A stretch of DNA of 64,000 nt from Chroococcidiopsis sp. TS-821 (GCF_002939305.1 NZ_MVDI01000005.1:124001-188000); one strand, 5' to 3'. Positions 28,161 to 37,555 are shown, numbered from the stretch's first letter. The notes: generated from the letters alone by a model not told the origin. Program-made: numbers and translations.

Positions 28161-28953
28161 TCGGTAAAATCTGCGGTGCATCGACACTGCGATCGCGCAT
28201 CGTCGTCGGTAATTCTTGATGATAAACGCCTGAAGGCAATACCCCACAGCCACCATAACGTGCCATGACTCGTAGTTGTGCGAGTACATCTTCGCCACAA
28301 GCTTGTGTTGGTAATTCTTGCCAAAAACGAAAACCGCCGACATCAAGTAGTTTTAATCTGTCATACAAAACGCACCCTGCAATCCAAGCAACGCGATATT
28401 TGCGCGGGCGATCGCACGTAATATGCAAGCGTTGTTGAATGTGATATAAATTAGCAGCATTATGCAGTTTCCAGCGTTCCCAAGCAGGAGTATTTGGTTT
28501 TACTAATTCTGGTGTTACAGGAGTATCCCAAAATTCAATTTGCTGTTCGTGCAAGCGAATATCGTGAAGAAAGCTAAGCCCGATAAATGCATTACCAACA
28601 AAGCCGCATTTTTCTGCGGCGATCGCTACTAATAAATTATGGACAACGTAAGACTCGCAAATAACATCATCATCTAAATAAAGAACATAGGGAGAAGTTG
28701 CTTTCTCTAAAAGAAATTGACGTTGTTGCGCGATACCACGTCGTGGTAAATTTTTGTAGACAATGATTTGATGACCGTGACTTTCAAGCACTCGAACTAC
28801 AGCTTGAACTTCTTTAGTTTGAATTGCATCTCGATCTTCAGTTTGATCGGAAATAATTATGCGAAAATCGCGGTAAGTTTGCGCGCAAAGACTTGTCAGC
28901 GTTACGGCTAAAGCAGCTGGACGGTTATAAGTAGGAATTAAAATATCAATCAT
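28147..28953 (-). CDS. Glycosyltransferase family 2
   Basis: GT-A fold inverting glycosyltransferase of 268 residues. IDILIPTYNRPAALAVTLTSL is the nucleotide-binding start, and VLYLDDDVI gives the DxD metal motif near residue 95. Last gene of the minus-strand glycan island, 12 bases after the GT9 gene; its end overlaps the nitroreductase gene. Donor and acceptor are unknown. No membrane helix, so it acts on the cytoplasmic side. Confidence 0.88.
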   Translation of the reverse strand: MIDILIPTYNRPAALAVTLTSLCAQTYRDFRIIISDQTEDRDAIQTKEVQAVVRVLESHGHQIIVYKNLPRRGIAQQRQFLLEKATSPYVLYLDDDVICESYVVHNLLVAIAAEKCGFVGNAFIGLSFLHDIRLHEQQIEFWDTPVTPELVKPNTPAWERWKLHNAANLYHIQQRLHITCDRPRKYRVAWIAGCVLYDRLKLLDVGGFRFWQELPTQACGEDVLAQLRVMARYGGCGVLPSGVYHQELPTTMRDRSVDAPQILPITNG

Positions 28954-28965
28954 CAGTTAGTTAGC

Positions 28966-30078
28966 CTAACGGCTGGTAATAGGTAACTGGTAATTGGATA
29001 CAGATGTTGAGGTGTTTGGAGATAGTAGTTCTAAGGTTGCATTGATGACAGTTTCGGGTTCTACTAAGCGCAAACAGTGATGATGTCCTTCGGGGCAAAT
29101 ACTTTTATAACAAATGCGACAAGGAACGTCGTGAAAGATAACGCGATTAGGAACTTGCCAAGGAGTATGTTGTGGATTAGTTAAAGCGTATAAATCAACA
29201 ACAGGCGTACCAACTGCGGCGGCGATGTGAACAGGCGCAGTATTGTTGGAAATTAATAAAGGGGCTGCGTCGATTAAAGCACTAAGTTCGCCTAAGTTAA
29301 GACGGTTAACGAAAGAATGCGATTGCGATCGCATCTTACCGCGAATGAATTCAACAAGTTCGATTTCAGATTCGGTTCCCGTGAAAACCACTTGAATGTC
29401 GTAATCGCGAACTAATTTTTCGGCGACAATTGCAAAACTTTCAGGAGGATAGCGGCGCGAAACCGCAGATGCGCCTGGGTGAATGACAACCCAAGGCTGT
29501 TGATGAATTTCTATTTCTCGCAATAACGATTGAATTGTGACTTTAGCGGCGTCTGGTATGCGTAGCTTTAAGCGTCGATCGGCAATGGTACTACCAACGC
29601 TAGCAACTAGATCGAGTTGGCGTTGCACTTCGTGACGGATAAATTGTTCCGGTTCGGGATCTTTAATCCAATGCGTGAGAAGTTGATAAGGATTTTCATG
29701 GCAATGCGCTAACGTCAATGGAATACCCGCCATATAGCATAAAAAAGCCGTTGGTAAAGGATTTTGACTGTAAACGGTGAAGATTACTGCTGCATCAAAA
29801 TCGCGTTCTCGCAATAAATTAATAATTGCATATTCTGGCTCGCTATTTTTCCGAGGTGCAGTTGCTTTTAACCAAGGAGAATCATAAACGATGACATCAT
29901 CAATATCAATTAATAAAGGCGCGATCGCACTTCCTGCACTTGAAGTCATTAAAGTAATATGGCGATCGCATTGCGAGTTTTTCAAGGCACTAATCGCAGG
30001 CGTTGTCATGAGTACGTCGCCAATTGTATCTAATCTCACGCACAAGATTTTTTTAGCGTCATTCCAAGTAGAATACAT
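28966..30078 (-). CDS. Glycosyltransferase family 9 (heptosyltransferase-like)
   Basis: 370-residue GT-B enzyme related to ADP-heptose:LPS heptosyltransferases. N-terminal motif VRLDTIGDVLMTTPAI carries the Asp expected to act as base. The C-terminal half has the donor-binding region SNNTAPVHIAAAVGTP and a Cys-rich stretch CRICYKSICP. It sits directly before hldE on the same transcript, which supports ADP-heptose as donor (inference). The last dozen codons (VSNYQLPITSR) are written by a GGTAATT-family repeat at 28971-29000, so the native C-terminus has been replaced or extended by repeat DNA. Confidence 0.9.
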   Translation of the reverse strand: MYSTWNDAKKILCVRLDTIGDVLMTTPAISALKNSQCDRHITLMTSSAGSAIAPLLIDIDDVIVYDSPWLKATAPRKNSEPEYAIINLLRERDFDAAVIFTVYSQNPLPTAFLCYMAGIPLTLAHCHENPYQLLTHWIKDPEPEQFIRHEVQRQLDLVASVGSTIADRRLKLRIPDAAKVTIQSLLREIEIHQQPWVVIHPGASAVSRRYPPESFAIVAEKLVRDYDIQVVFTGTESEIELVEFIRGKMRSQSHSFVNRLNLGELSALIDAAPLLISNNTAPVHIAAAVGTPVVDLYALTNPQHTPWQVPNRVIFHDVPCRICYKSICPEGHHHCLRLVEPETVINATLELLSPNTSTSVSNYQLPITSR

Positions 30079-30084
30079 GGCAAT

Positions 30085-31551
30085 TTAATGTGATGGTTGT
30101 TTCGTGAAAGTTTGATAAATCCGATTTACAATCGCCGTTGTCGAAATATTACTAACATAAGGAAGGATTTCTACTTTGCCACCTAATGATTCCACTAAAG
30201 GAACTTCCGGTAACATTTCTGGCGTATAATCTCCACCTTTAACGTAAATATCAGGACGTACAATTTCAATAAGTTCGCGCGGTGTTGATTCGGAAAAAGG
30301 AATGACATAATCGACACTTTCTAAAGCAGAGAGAATTGCCAAGCGATCGCTTAAACAATTCACCGGACGATTTTCACCTTTGAGTTGACGAATACTTTCA
30401 TCACTATTGACGCCAATAAGCAAAATATCGCCTAAGTTTTTTGCTTCACTCAAATAAGTTACGTGACCGCGATGTAATATATCAAAACAGCCATTCGTGA
30501 ATACAATTTTTTTGTGTTGTAGTTCTTGGATTAAACTTGCTAAGATTTTGCGACTATAAACTATTTTTTTATTACCAGAAAGTGACTGATGTAAAGCGGC
30601 TAAACTACAAGTTGTCGTTCCTGGTTGAGTGACAACAATCGCCGCCGCCGCAGCAGCAATCGACGTAGCAATTTCAACTTCTGTACCGCTTGCTAAAGCT
30701 AAGGTTAAACCAGCAACAAATGTATCTCCTGCGCCCGTTGTTTGACTGTTCCGCGCTGGTTGAGAAGGAATGAGGTAGGGGGACTTATTGCGCTCAAAAA
30801 CAACCGTTCCTTCGGCGTCTAGAGTGACAGCAGCAATTCGAGTATTAACTAATTTTAGTAAGCTTGCTCCATTATCTACAATTTGTTGAATTCGTACTTC
30901 GCCTTGTAAAGCTGGTAGCGCAAGAAGTTGAATTGCTTGTTGATAGTTTGGTTTAATTGCTGTTATATTAATCGCGCTAAATTGATTTAATTGCTTAGAA
31001 TCAACCGTAAAAATACGCGGATAAGTTTTCTGAAGTTGAGCTAAAGTTTGAACGATTCGCGGTGTAACAATTCCTCCGCCATAATCTGAAATAACGATAG
31101 CATCACAGCTAGGAAAAAGATGATGCAAATTATCAATTAATTTTTGTTCTATATCAAAATCAATACTTTCTGTACTACCGCGATCGCATCTTAAAAGTAA
31201 CTGCGAATCTGAAGTAATGCGCTGTTTGAGTAAAGTCTTTCTATGTGGCGATGTCACCAAATATTGCGTTGAAATGCCTTGATGCTGTAGTGTTGCTTTG
31301 AGGCGATTTCCTTCGTCATCATCACCGACAACCGAAAGCAAGATCGTATTTGCGCCTAAACGATTCAAATTAGCTGCGGTATTTGCCGCACCTCCAGGGA
31401 CATCCAAGCGATCGCCCATATCCACAATGGGAACAGGCGCTTCGCGACAAAGACGATGCGTTGTACCTTCTACGTAACAATCCAACATCGCTTCACCCAA
31501 CACCAAAACTCGCAAGTTCGCCCAGCGATCGAGATAATTTTCAGCAATCAT
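30085..31551 (-). CDS. hldE: Bifunctional heptose-7-phosphate kinase / heptose-1-phosphate adenylyltransferase
   Basis: 488-residue two-domain enzyme of ADP-heptose synthesis. The N-terminal ribokinase-type domain (about 1-325) has GGAANTAANLNRLGA and the catalytic TTGAGDTFVAG. It phosphorylates D-glycero-D-manno-heptose-7-phosphate at C1. The C-terminal nucleotidyltransferase domain (about 345-488) has NGCFDILHRGH with the HxGH motif and transfers AMP from ATP. Length and domain order match E. coli HldE. It lies six bases upstream of the GT9 gene and 18 bases after gmhB, so the three are probably one operon. Confidence 0.95.
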   Translation of the reverse strand: MIAENYLDRWANLRVLVLGEAMLDCYVEGTTHRLCREAPVPIVDMGDRLDVPGGAANTAANLNRLGANTILLSVVGDDDEGNRLKATLQHQGISTQYLVTSPHRKTLLKQRITSDSQLLLRCDRGSTESIDFDIEQKLIDNLHHLFPSCDAIVISDYGGGIVTPRIVQTLAQLQKTYPRIFTVDSKQLNQFSAINITAIKPNYQQAIQLLALPALQGEVRIQQIVDNGASLLKLVNTRIAAVTLDAEGTVVFERNKSPYLIPSQPARNSQTTGAGDTFVAGLTLALASGTEVEIATSIAAAAAAIVVTQPGTTTCSLAALHQSLSGNKKIVYSRKILASLIQELQHKKIVFTNGCFDILHRGHVTYLSEAKNLGDILLIGVNSDESIRQLKGENRPVNCLSDRLAILSALESVDYVIPFSESTPRELIEIVRPDIYVKGGDYTPEMLPEVPLVESLGGKVEILPYVSNISTTAIVNRIYQTFTKQPSH

Positions 31552-31569
31552 ATTTTTAACTTTATAAAT

Positions 31570-32148
31570 TTAATCAAGTGCTGTAATCACCTTGGCAGCG
31601 GCAGTTAAATCTTTCACAATATGATGCGGTAATCTTTGCCGAGATAATTGCCATTCGGTTTCATTACCGTTATCAATCAAGATAGTGCGACACCCCGCAA
31701 TATTACCTGCTTCCACATCATTGAGAATGTCTCCCACAAACCAAGATTGCAATAAATCAATGTGGTTTTCCTGCGCGGCTTTTTTGAGTAACCCAGGACG
31801 CGGTTTGCGACAATCGCAATCAATCGCAAATTCTTCAACAATTCCCTGCGGATGATGCGGACAGTAATAAAATCCCGAAATCGCCACGCCAAAATCACCC
31901 AACACCCGCCGTAAATGTTTTTCCACTGCTACCAAAGCACTTTCAGAAAAATACCCCCGCGCCACACCCGACTGATTCGTCACAATAAAAAGTTCATAAC
32001 CAGCCGCCGCCAACCTTTGCACCCCCTCCACTGCACCCGCACACAGCCGAATCTTCAGCGGATCGACATTGTAAGGAACATCCTCAATCAAAGTCCCATC
32101 CTTATCCAAAAAAACCGCCTTCACACTCCTCCTTCCTTTGTGCTTCAC
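31570..32148 (-). CDS. gmhB: D-glycero-D-manno-heptose-1,7-bisphosphate 7-phosphatase (GmhB-type HAD phosphatase)
   Basis: HAD-superfamily phosphatase of about 192 residues that removes the 7-phosphate between the two HldE steps. Motif I is FLDKDGT (Asp15, Asp17), then TNQSGVARG, and the zinc loop CPHH...CDC, which marks GmhB and histidinol-phosphatase relatives; the neighbours decide for GmhB. Motif IV is VGDILNDVEAG. Start: GTG at 32148 overlaps the upstream SDR stop as TAGTG, suggesting translational coupling. A TTG at 32157 is an alternative. Confidence 0.92.
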   Translation of the reverse strand: MKHKGRRSVKAVFLDKDGTLIEDVPYNVDPLKIRLCAGAVEGVQRLAAAGYELFIVTNQSGVARGYFSESALVAVEKHLRRVLGDFGVAISGFYYCPHHPQGIVEEFAIDCDCRKPRPGLLKKAAQENHIDLLQSWFVGDILNDVEAGNIAGCRTILIDNGNETEWQLSRQRLPHHIVKDLTAAAKVITALD

Positions 32149-32861
32149 TAAGGCCAAGAACTCTCCTTCATCGGTAAAACCATAATCTCAGCAATCACCG
32201 TCTCAGCCGGTTGCATCAGCAAATACAAAACAGTCTGAGCCACATTCTTGGGATCTTGCAAAGTCGTCATATCAATATCTGGAAAACGTTCCGTCAAAAA
32301 CGGAGTCTGCATTCCCCCCGCAACCACCGCCGTCACTTTGATATTGTGCGGTCTTCCCTCAACGTGCAACGCGTGCGAAAACCCCAACAAACCCCACTTA
32401 CTCGCATGATACGCCGAAGCATTTGCCCACGCTCGCTTAGCCGCAGTCGAAGTAATGTTAACAATATAACCACCTCCCTGCGATTTCATCGTGGGAAACA
32501 CAGCCTGCGACATCAAAAACGGTCCAGTGAGATTAACACCAAGAATGCGATTCCATTCTTGTACAGGCATTTCCTCAAGTGGAACCGTTAAATCGATCCC
32601 TGCATTGTTCACCAAAACATCAACTTTGCCATACTGCGAAATTACTTTATCCGTCACCGTTGCGACTTGTTCGCTATCAGCAACATCCAACGATACAGCG
32701 ATCGCATCCTTACCGTTTTGCCGCAAATCTTGCGCTACTTTTTCAGCTAATTCCACGCGAATATCAGCAACAACTGTAGTTATTCCCGCATCAGCCAAAG
32801 CATGACAAATCGCTTCGCCTAAACCCCGTCCGCCACCTGTAACAATCGCCACTTTTTGCAT
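32148..32861 (-). CDS. Short-chain dehydrogenase/reductase in the glycan island
   Basis: Classical SDR of 237 residues with GGGRGLGEA (about 8-16), NNAG, Ser in NITSTAAKR and the YHASK catalytic motif. It is not an extended SDR and lacks the features of the ADP-heptose epimerase HldD, so it should not be called that. It may reduce or oxidise a sugar or lipid intermediate of the pathway (inference). Its stop overlaps the gmhB start by one base. Confidence 0.85.
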   Translation of the reverse strand: MQKVAIVTGGGRGLGEAICHALADAGITTVVADIRVELAEKVAQDLRQNGKDAIAVSLDVADSEQVATVTDKVISQYGKVDVLVNNAGIDLTVPLEEMPVQEWNRILGVNLTGPFLMSQAVFPTMKSQGGGYIVNITSTAAKRAWANASAYHASKWGLLGFSHALHVEGRPHNIKVTAVVAGGMQTPFLTERFPDIDMTTLQDPKNVAQTVLYLLMQPAETVIAEIMVLPMKESSWP

Positions 32862-32892
32862 AATTCATCTCCTGTTAGTCGTTTGTAAGTAC

Positions 32893-32940
32893 TCTGGTAA
32901 TTGGTAATTGGTCATTGTCGAAAATACCTATTACCCCTTA
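32893..32940. repeat. Heptad repeat array, GGTAATT family
   Basis: CTGGTAATTGGTAATTGGTC is followed by the partly complementary CCTATTACCCC, giving an imperfect hairpin between the GT4-SIS fusion gene and the SDR gene. Confidence 0.7.
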
Positions 32941-34818
32941 CCCCACCAACTCCCTTTCCTGTTCTTGAATTTCGCTTACTGACAGCGGTACAGCTAATAA
33001 CTGCCCTTCGACCAATTCGCACAGCAAATGCAAAACCATTAATTGCACTTCTTGAATGCGTTGCGGATCGCTTGCGGGAACTAGAATTGCCGTATTCGCC
33101 AGGTCTAAAAGTTCGCCACCACTACCACCAATCAGCGCAATACAGTGAATATTCTGCTGACGTGCGGCGTGAAACGCCTGAACAAGATTGCGCGATCGCC
33201 CGCTGGTACTAATACCAATCAAAACATCGCCAGGTTGCGCAAAAGTTTTCACCTGTCGCGCAAACACATCTTCATACCCGACATCATTCGACCACGCTGT
33301 GACTAATGCTGTATCAGCCGTCAAGGCGATCGCAGGTAATCCAGCGCGATACGCACACCGAAACCGCCCGACAAATTCTGCCGCAAGGTGTTGTGCTTCT
33401 GCTGCACTCCCGCCGTTACCGCAAATCAAAACTTTGTTGCCTTGCGCGAAGCAATGACTTAACTGTTTTGCTGCTAAAATAATCGCGGGACTTAATGCCG
33501 TTTTTGCCGCTTGGAAAGCTTGAATTGCTTCATTAAAACTGCTTTCCACGATCGCCAACTCATTAAAACTACTCTCGCATTGCCGACTACCTGCCAAGAC
33601 CGATTCGTATAACGCCGCGATTTCACTCGTGACTTTTTCCCAAGTAAAACGCCCTTCGACGTGACGAATTGCTTGTCTACCGAGTAGTTGTAACAACGCT
33701 GGATTTTGAAACAAAAACGCCAAGCGATCGCCCAACATTTCCGGTTGATTCGGTGCTACTAAATACCCCGTTTCGCCATCTTTAACCGTAAACTTAATTC
33801 CACCAACGTTTGACCCAATTGCTGGAGTCCCGCACGCCATCGCCTCTAGGGGAGTAATACCAAACGGTTCGTACCAAGGAGTTGTGACAAAGACATCCGC
33901 TGCGCTGTAGAAATATTTGAGAATCTCGCGCCCCCGATTGCCAAAAAAGGTAACGCGATCGCCGATCCCCAACGAAGACGCGATCGCACTCAAGCGGGCA
34001 ATTTCTGGCGTTATTTGTGGGTTAGGAGTCTGCGACTCGCCGCCGACAATCAATAACCGTGCTGCGATTCCATGCTGTTTCACTAAATGAGCAAAGCCGC
34101 AAATTGCATTATCAACGCCTTTACGCGGTACTAAACGACCGAGTTGCAAGACAATCCGTTCATTAACAGGTAAACCCAAAACCAACCGCGCTTGCGATCG
34201 CTCGATTTGCCAAAATTCTCCACGATCGACTCCACAAGGAATTACCTCAATCTTGTTCGGATCGGCGTGATAGAGAGTCAGTAAATCTTCGCGGTCTTGG
34301 GGACACTCGGCAATAATCTTGTCAGCTTCGCGCACGATGCGGTCTTCAATTGCAAAGCGATCGTCAGGAAACTTATCCGCATCGCCTTGATAAAAACGAC
34401 GGACGCGCCCTAATGCATGAAACGTCACGACAAACGGAATACCTTTTTGTCGCTTAATTTCCGCCGCGACTAGCGCTGACATCCAGAAATTGGCATGAAT
34501 CAAGTCATAATTCCAGTGGCGATCCATAAACGCGATCGCCGCCATGGTAAATTCTCCCATGTACGGTAGCAACGCCTCTTTCGGCATCACCTGAGTAGCA
34601 CCGGCGGTAATGTGGACGATTCTCACGCCGTTATGCCACTCGACGATTTCCGGTAACTGGGGGCGATCGCGTCGTGTCAACACATCAACGCTGTAGCCAA
34701 GTGCAGCTAAGTGTTTTGCCACCTGACCGACGTAAACATTTTGACCGCCACTATCGGCTCCGCCAAAGATACCTAAAGGAGTGGCGTGTTCGCTAATTAG
34801 GGCAATGCGTTTCGTCAT
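32938..34818 (-). CDS. Fusion: GT4 glycosyltransferase + GmhA-type phosphoheptose isomerase (SIS) domain
   Basis: 626 residues. Residues 1 to about 415 form a GT4 enzyme: GGADSGGQNVYV near the start, then EPFGITPLEAMACGTP near 323. From about 425 to the end is a SIS domain of the GmhA type, which converts sedoheptulose-7-phosphate to D-glycero-D-manno-heptose-7-phosphate. It keeps GNGGSAAEAQHLAAEFVGRF and the four zinc/catalytic residues of E. coli GmhA as His477, Glu481, Gln589 and His597. Normally these are separate proteins. The fusion supplies the first step for HldE and GmhB encoded next door and ties heptose synthesis to one glycosyltransferase. Ten bases separate it from the next upstream gene. 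Confidence 0.93.
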   Translation of the reverse strand: MTKRIALISEHATPLGIFGGADSGGQNVYVGQVAKHLAALGYSVDVLTRRDRPQLPEIVEWHNGVRIVHITAGATQVMPKEALLPYMGEFTMAAIAFMDRHWNYDLIHANFWMSALVAAEIKRQKGIPFVVTFHALGRVRRFYQGDADKFPDDRFAIEDRIVREADKIIAECPQDREDLLTLYHADPNKIEVIPCGVDRGEFWQIERSQARLVLGLPVNERIVLQLGRLVPRKGVDNAICGFAHLVKQHGIAARLLIVGGESQTPNPQITPEIARLSAIASSLGIGDRVTFFGNRGREILKYFYSAADVFVTTPWYEPFGITPLEAMACGTPAIGSNVGGIKFTVKDGETGYLVAPNQPEMLGDRLAFLFQNPALLQLLGRQAIRHVEGRFTWEKVTSEIAALYESVLAGSRQCESSFNELAIVESSFNEAIQAFQAAKTALSPAIILAAKQLSHCFAQGNKVLICGNGGSAAEAQHLAAEFVGRFRCAYRAGLPAIALTADTALVTAWSNDVGYEDVFARQVKTFAQPGDVLIGISTSGRSRNLVQAFHAARQQNIHCIALIGGSGGELLDLANTAILVPASDPQRIQEVQLMVLHLLCELVEGQLLAVPLSVSEIQEQERELVG

Positions 34819-34827
34819 TGAATCAAC

Positions 34828-35778
34828 TTAAGCGATTGATAAACGTTCCACAACCGATAAAAATGCTGCATCCCAATCACGGATAAACCGTTGGATATTA
34901 AAGCGTTGTTGCGCTTGTTTTTTTGCACCCGCACTTAGGCGATGTGCTAAATCTGGATTGGCAATCAGTTCTTGCATCCGTGCCATCAAGCGATCGATAT
35001 TCGTATCGACATAACCTGAAACTCCGTTTTCGACAACTGTGACTAATTCCGTCGTTGCTAGACCAACGATAGGTAAACCCAGCATCATCGCTTCGCAGAC
35101 GGCTAAGCCTAAACTTGTATAGCGTACAGGGTGAAAGAAAAAGCGATATTGAGAAGCAAAAGCTGGTAACTGTGCGTGCGGAACTTCGCCTAATCCACCT
35201 AAAGATTCAGCATCCATCCCGACTAAATCTAAAGGTATCGAGTCGCGGACTTGCGTAAAAATATCAACTCCCAATCGGCGTCCGCGCCTGCGCAAATCGT
35301 TGGTGACAACCAAACCTTTCGCGAGTTCTCCGCTGTAACTAATATTTTCAGGTACAACCACACCATGCTCGATAGTGCGACTTGGCGATCGCCCGTTATC
35401 CCACATTAAGCGATTAAAATCGGTAACGTGAATTAACAACGCATTTGGATCGTCAACGATATGTTTGGTATTCGTTGGGTGTTCCTGCGGCGGATCGTGT
35501 TCTAAATAAAGGCAAGGTAACTGTTGCTGTGACTGCGACAAAATTTCGTATTGATCGTGCAAGTAATTTTTGCGCGACTGAAACAAGATACAGTCAAAAT
35601 CTAAATGACGCACTTCCTGCGCCGGAACGTCATGTACGTTATCTCCCCACGCAAAGCCAGGTAAACGTCCGCCATAGCCTTCAGGTTTGCCAGGTAATAC
35701 TGGTAAATAAAATTCATGGTTTGCCTGCGTGAGATAGTAAAGATAGCTGCCATGAATATGCCAAGTGAAGATTCGCAT
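34828..35778 (-). CDS. GT4-like glycosyltransferase
   Basis: 316-residue GT-B type transferase. The N-terminal half begins MRIFTWHIHGSYLYYL and has a YLEHDPP segment. The C-terminal half carries FFHPVRYTSLGLAVCEAMMLGLPIVG, the E-x7-E-like donor-binding region of GT4. Slightly shorter than most GT4 enzymes. It sits between a truncated GT9 gene (4 bases after that gene's end) and the GT4-SIS fusion. Acceptor unknown. Confidence 0.85.
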   Translation of the reverse strand: MRIFTWHIHGSYLYYLTQANHEFYLPVLPGKPEGYGGRLPGFAWGDNVHDVPAQEVRHLDFDCILFQSRKNYLHDQYEILSQSQQQLPCLYLEHDPPQEHPTNTKHIVDDPNALLIHVTDFNRLMWDNGRSPSRTIEHGVVVPENISYSGELAKGLVVTNDLRRRGRRLGVDIFTQVRDSIPLDLVGMDAESLGGLGEVPHAQLPAFASQYRFFFHPVRYTSLGLAVCEAMMLGLPIVGLATTELVTVVENGVSGYVDTNIDRLMARMQELIANPDLAHRLSAGAKKQAQQRFNIQRFIRDWDAAFLSVVERLSIA

Positions 35779-35781
35779 TGC

Positions 35782-36258
35782 TTAGAGGTTAGGGGTCAGG
35801 GATCGGAGGTCAGGGGCTACTGTAGATGGAAAGCCAACAGCATCTAATAAATAAAGATGAGGGTCGATTTTTGGTAAATCTTCTAAAGGTGGTTTGACCC
35901 AATGCGACAAAACGCTACCGCCAAATTCTTTTGATTGCCCTACACGGATTGGAATTCCGGCTAAATAACACAGATAGGCTAATAGATAAGGAGACTCAAA
36001 GCGATCGGTAAAAATAATTGCGGCATCAAATTGAAGAGTGTATATTTTTTTGATTAATTCTGTTTCTTTGGTTACATTTTGCCAATTTGTTGTATAGAAA
36101 ATAGTGCGTAACCCAATCGTGTCAGCTAAGTCTTTGTTTGTTATCAGTAAAGTCATCGCAGGGTAAGCTATCCTTAACTTATGCAATGCAGGCATCACCG
36201 CCAGATCGCCAACAACGACAACGAGTAAACGCTTGACCTTTTGCCAATCAATTTGCAT
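35782..36258 (-). CDS. Truncated GT9 glycosyltransferase (N-terminal half only)
   Basis: 158 residues against 330-370 for the family. The opening KRLLVVVVGDLAVMPALHKL aligns with the GT9 start but has lost the R-x-D-x-I-G-D base motif. FDAAIIFTDRFESPYLLAYLCYLAGIP and HWVKPP match the family. The whole donor-binding half is missing. The last 13 residues (TVAPDLRSLTPNL) are encoded by a GGGTCAG-family repeat at 35784-35820, so the gene ends inside repeat DNA. Probably a decayed paralogue still in the operon: its ATG overlaps the preceding GT9 by 11 bases. An accessory role is possible but unsupported. Confidence 0.75.
   Translation of the reverse strand: MQIDWQKVKRLLVVVVGDLAVMPALHKLRIAYPAMTLLITNKDLADTIGLRTIFYTTNWQNVTKETELIKKIYTLQFDAAIIFTDRFESPYLLAYLCYLAGIPIRVGQSKEFGGSVLSHWVKPPLEDLPKIDPHLYLLDAVGFPSTVAPDLRSLTPNL
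35784..35820. repeat. Heptad repeat array, GGGTCAG family
   Basis: Degenerate units GAGGTTA, GGGGTCA, GGGATCG, GAGGTCA, GGGGCTA in tandem. They encode the C-terminus of the truncated GT9. The same family is found at about 6183-6216, 54205-54236 and 62744-62770. Confidence 0.75.
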
Positions 36259-37267
36259 AGGCGACCTCGCGGTGCAAAAGGTCTTGTACTTCAGCTATGA
36301 CAGCCGCTACAGTATCAGCCGTAGAAGGCACGATAACTCGGTGGCGATCGCGATTTAACGGCGACCAGCGTTTGGGGTCAGAATTTGTGAAAATCACAAC
36401 ACTGTTGACTTCTAAAGCAGCGGCTAAATGCGAAACTCCCGTATCGTTGCACGCCAACAAAGCCGCATTTTTGAGTAATGCGGCTAACGCGCCTAAACTT
36501 GTTTGTCCTGCTAAGTTAATTGCAGACTTCTGCATCAACCCAGCAACCGTTTGAGTCAAATCTGCTTCTGCGGCGGTTCCAGTTAGAACAACTTCAAACC
36601 CCATTTCGCTTATGGCGTCAGCAACACGCGCAAAAGCCACAGGCGACCAACGGCGATCGCTGACACTCGCGCCAGGATGAACGCAGACATATTTCCCTGG
36701 TAACAAAAAACGAGTTTCAGGAATTTGCTGTAATTCCCACCAGTCTGACTTTAACAGTGGAAATTCTAAGTGTTCGCCTTGTAACGGTACACCTAAAAAT
36801 TCCATCAATTGCAGATGTCGTCTAACTTCTGGCGCGGATTCTGGATAAGCTAAAAATCGTTGAGGATCGGGGCAATAATGTTCTGGCAAGAAAAATCCAG
36901 CGTTGACTTTTGCACCTAATAGCACAGTAAATGAATTAATGACAATTCCACTACCATGCATCTGAAGTGCCAAATCAAATGCTTGCGCTTGCAGTTGTGC
37001 TAAACCATCATGAGTGCGTTGCGGCGAATGCCATCCTTCGGGAATTCCTGGATAGCCAGGAAACGCTAACCATGCATCTAAGTAGCAATCGAAGCGGCGC
37101 ACAAAGCTTTGCGCCCAAGGTAAGCCAATCAGAGTAATTTCCGCTTCTGGTAACGCAGTTCGCAACGCTCTAAAAGCTGGTACAGCGCAAAGGAGATCGC
37201 CCAGTCCTGGTAAACTACGTACTATTGCTACTCGCGATGGATTGCCAATGCGATCGCTCACACTCAT
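36248..37267 (-). CDS. Glycosyltransferase family 9
   Basis: 339-residue GT9 enzyme, full length. N-terminal motif VRSLPGLGDLLCAVPAFRALR; the catalytic-base Asp lies in GLGDLL. The C-terminal half has HPGASVSDRRWSP and LACNDTGVSHLAAALEV, the D-T-G-x-x-H donor site. First gene of the main glycan-island run; the 288-base spacer before it, shared with the DUF29 gene on the other strand, should hold the promoter. Confidence 0.9.
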   Translation of the reverse strand: MSVSDRIGNPSRVAIVRSLPGLGDLLCAVPAFRALRTALPEAEITLIGLPWAQSFVRRFDCYLDAWLAFPGYPGIPEGWHSPQRTHDGLAQLQAQAFDLALQMHGSGIVINSFTVLLGAKVNAGFFLPEHYCPDPQRFLAYPESAPEVRRHLQLMEFLGVPLQGEHLEFPLLKSDWWELQQIPETRFLLPGKYVCVHPGASVSDRRWSPVAFARVADAISEMGFEVVLTGTAAEADLTQTVAGLMQKSAINLAGQTSLGALAALLKNAALLACNDTGVSHLAAALEVNSVVIFTNSDPKRWSPLNRDRHRVIVPSTADTVAAVIAEVQDLLHREVAYAN

Positions 37268-37555
37268 AAGCTTTCTTGCCTCTGTATGTCAAACCATCTT
37301 AGAGAACTCAACCAGGTTATACATTGTGCAAATGCACAATTATTAAGTTCTTAAAGCAGCAATTATTTAGACAAATGCCCAATCAAAGTTGTGAGTTAAA
37401 AAAATGTTCTGAAATACTTCCTTGTCTTACTCGTTATTGATGGATAAAATGTATGTTGGTTTTGACGAGCAACCTTCCACGCCACTTTCTTCAAGATCTG
37501 TCTAATATTAGTAGTAAGTTAGTATCCTTTCGCGGATTTCTACTAGGGCTAAATT

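Noticed and set aside
32148-32861. SDR in the heptose island as the missing HldD epimerase
   Set aside because: HldD is an extended SDR of about 310 residues. This is a 237-residue classical SDR with a YHASK motif.
35782-36258. Programmed frameshift joining the short GT9 to a downstream half
   Set aside because: Bases below 35782 run straight into a different GT4-like gene. No GT9 C-terminal half was found in any frame there.
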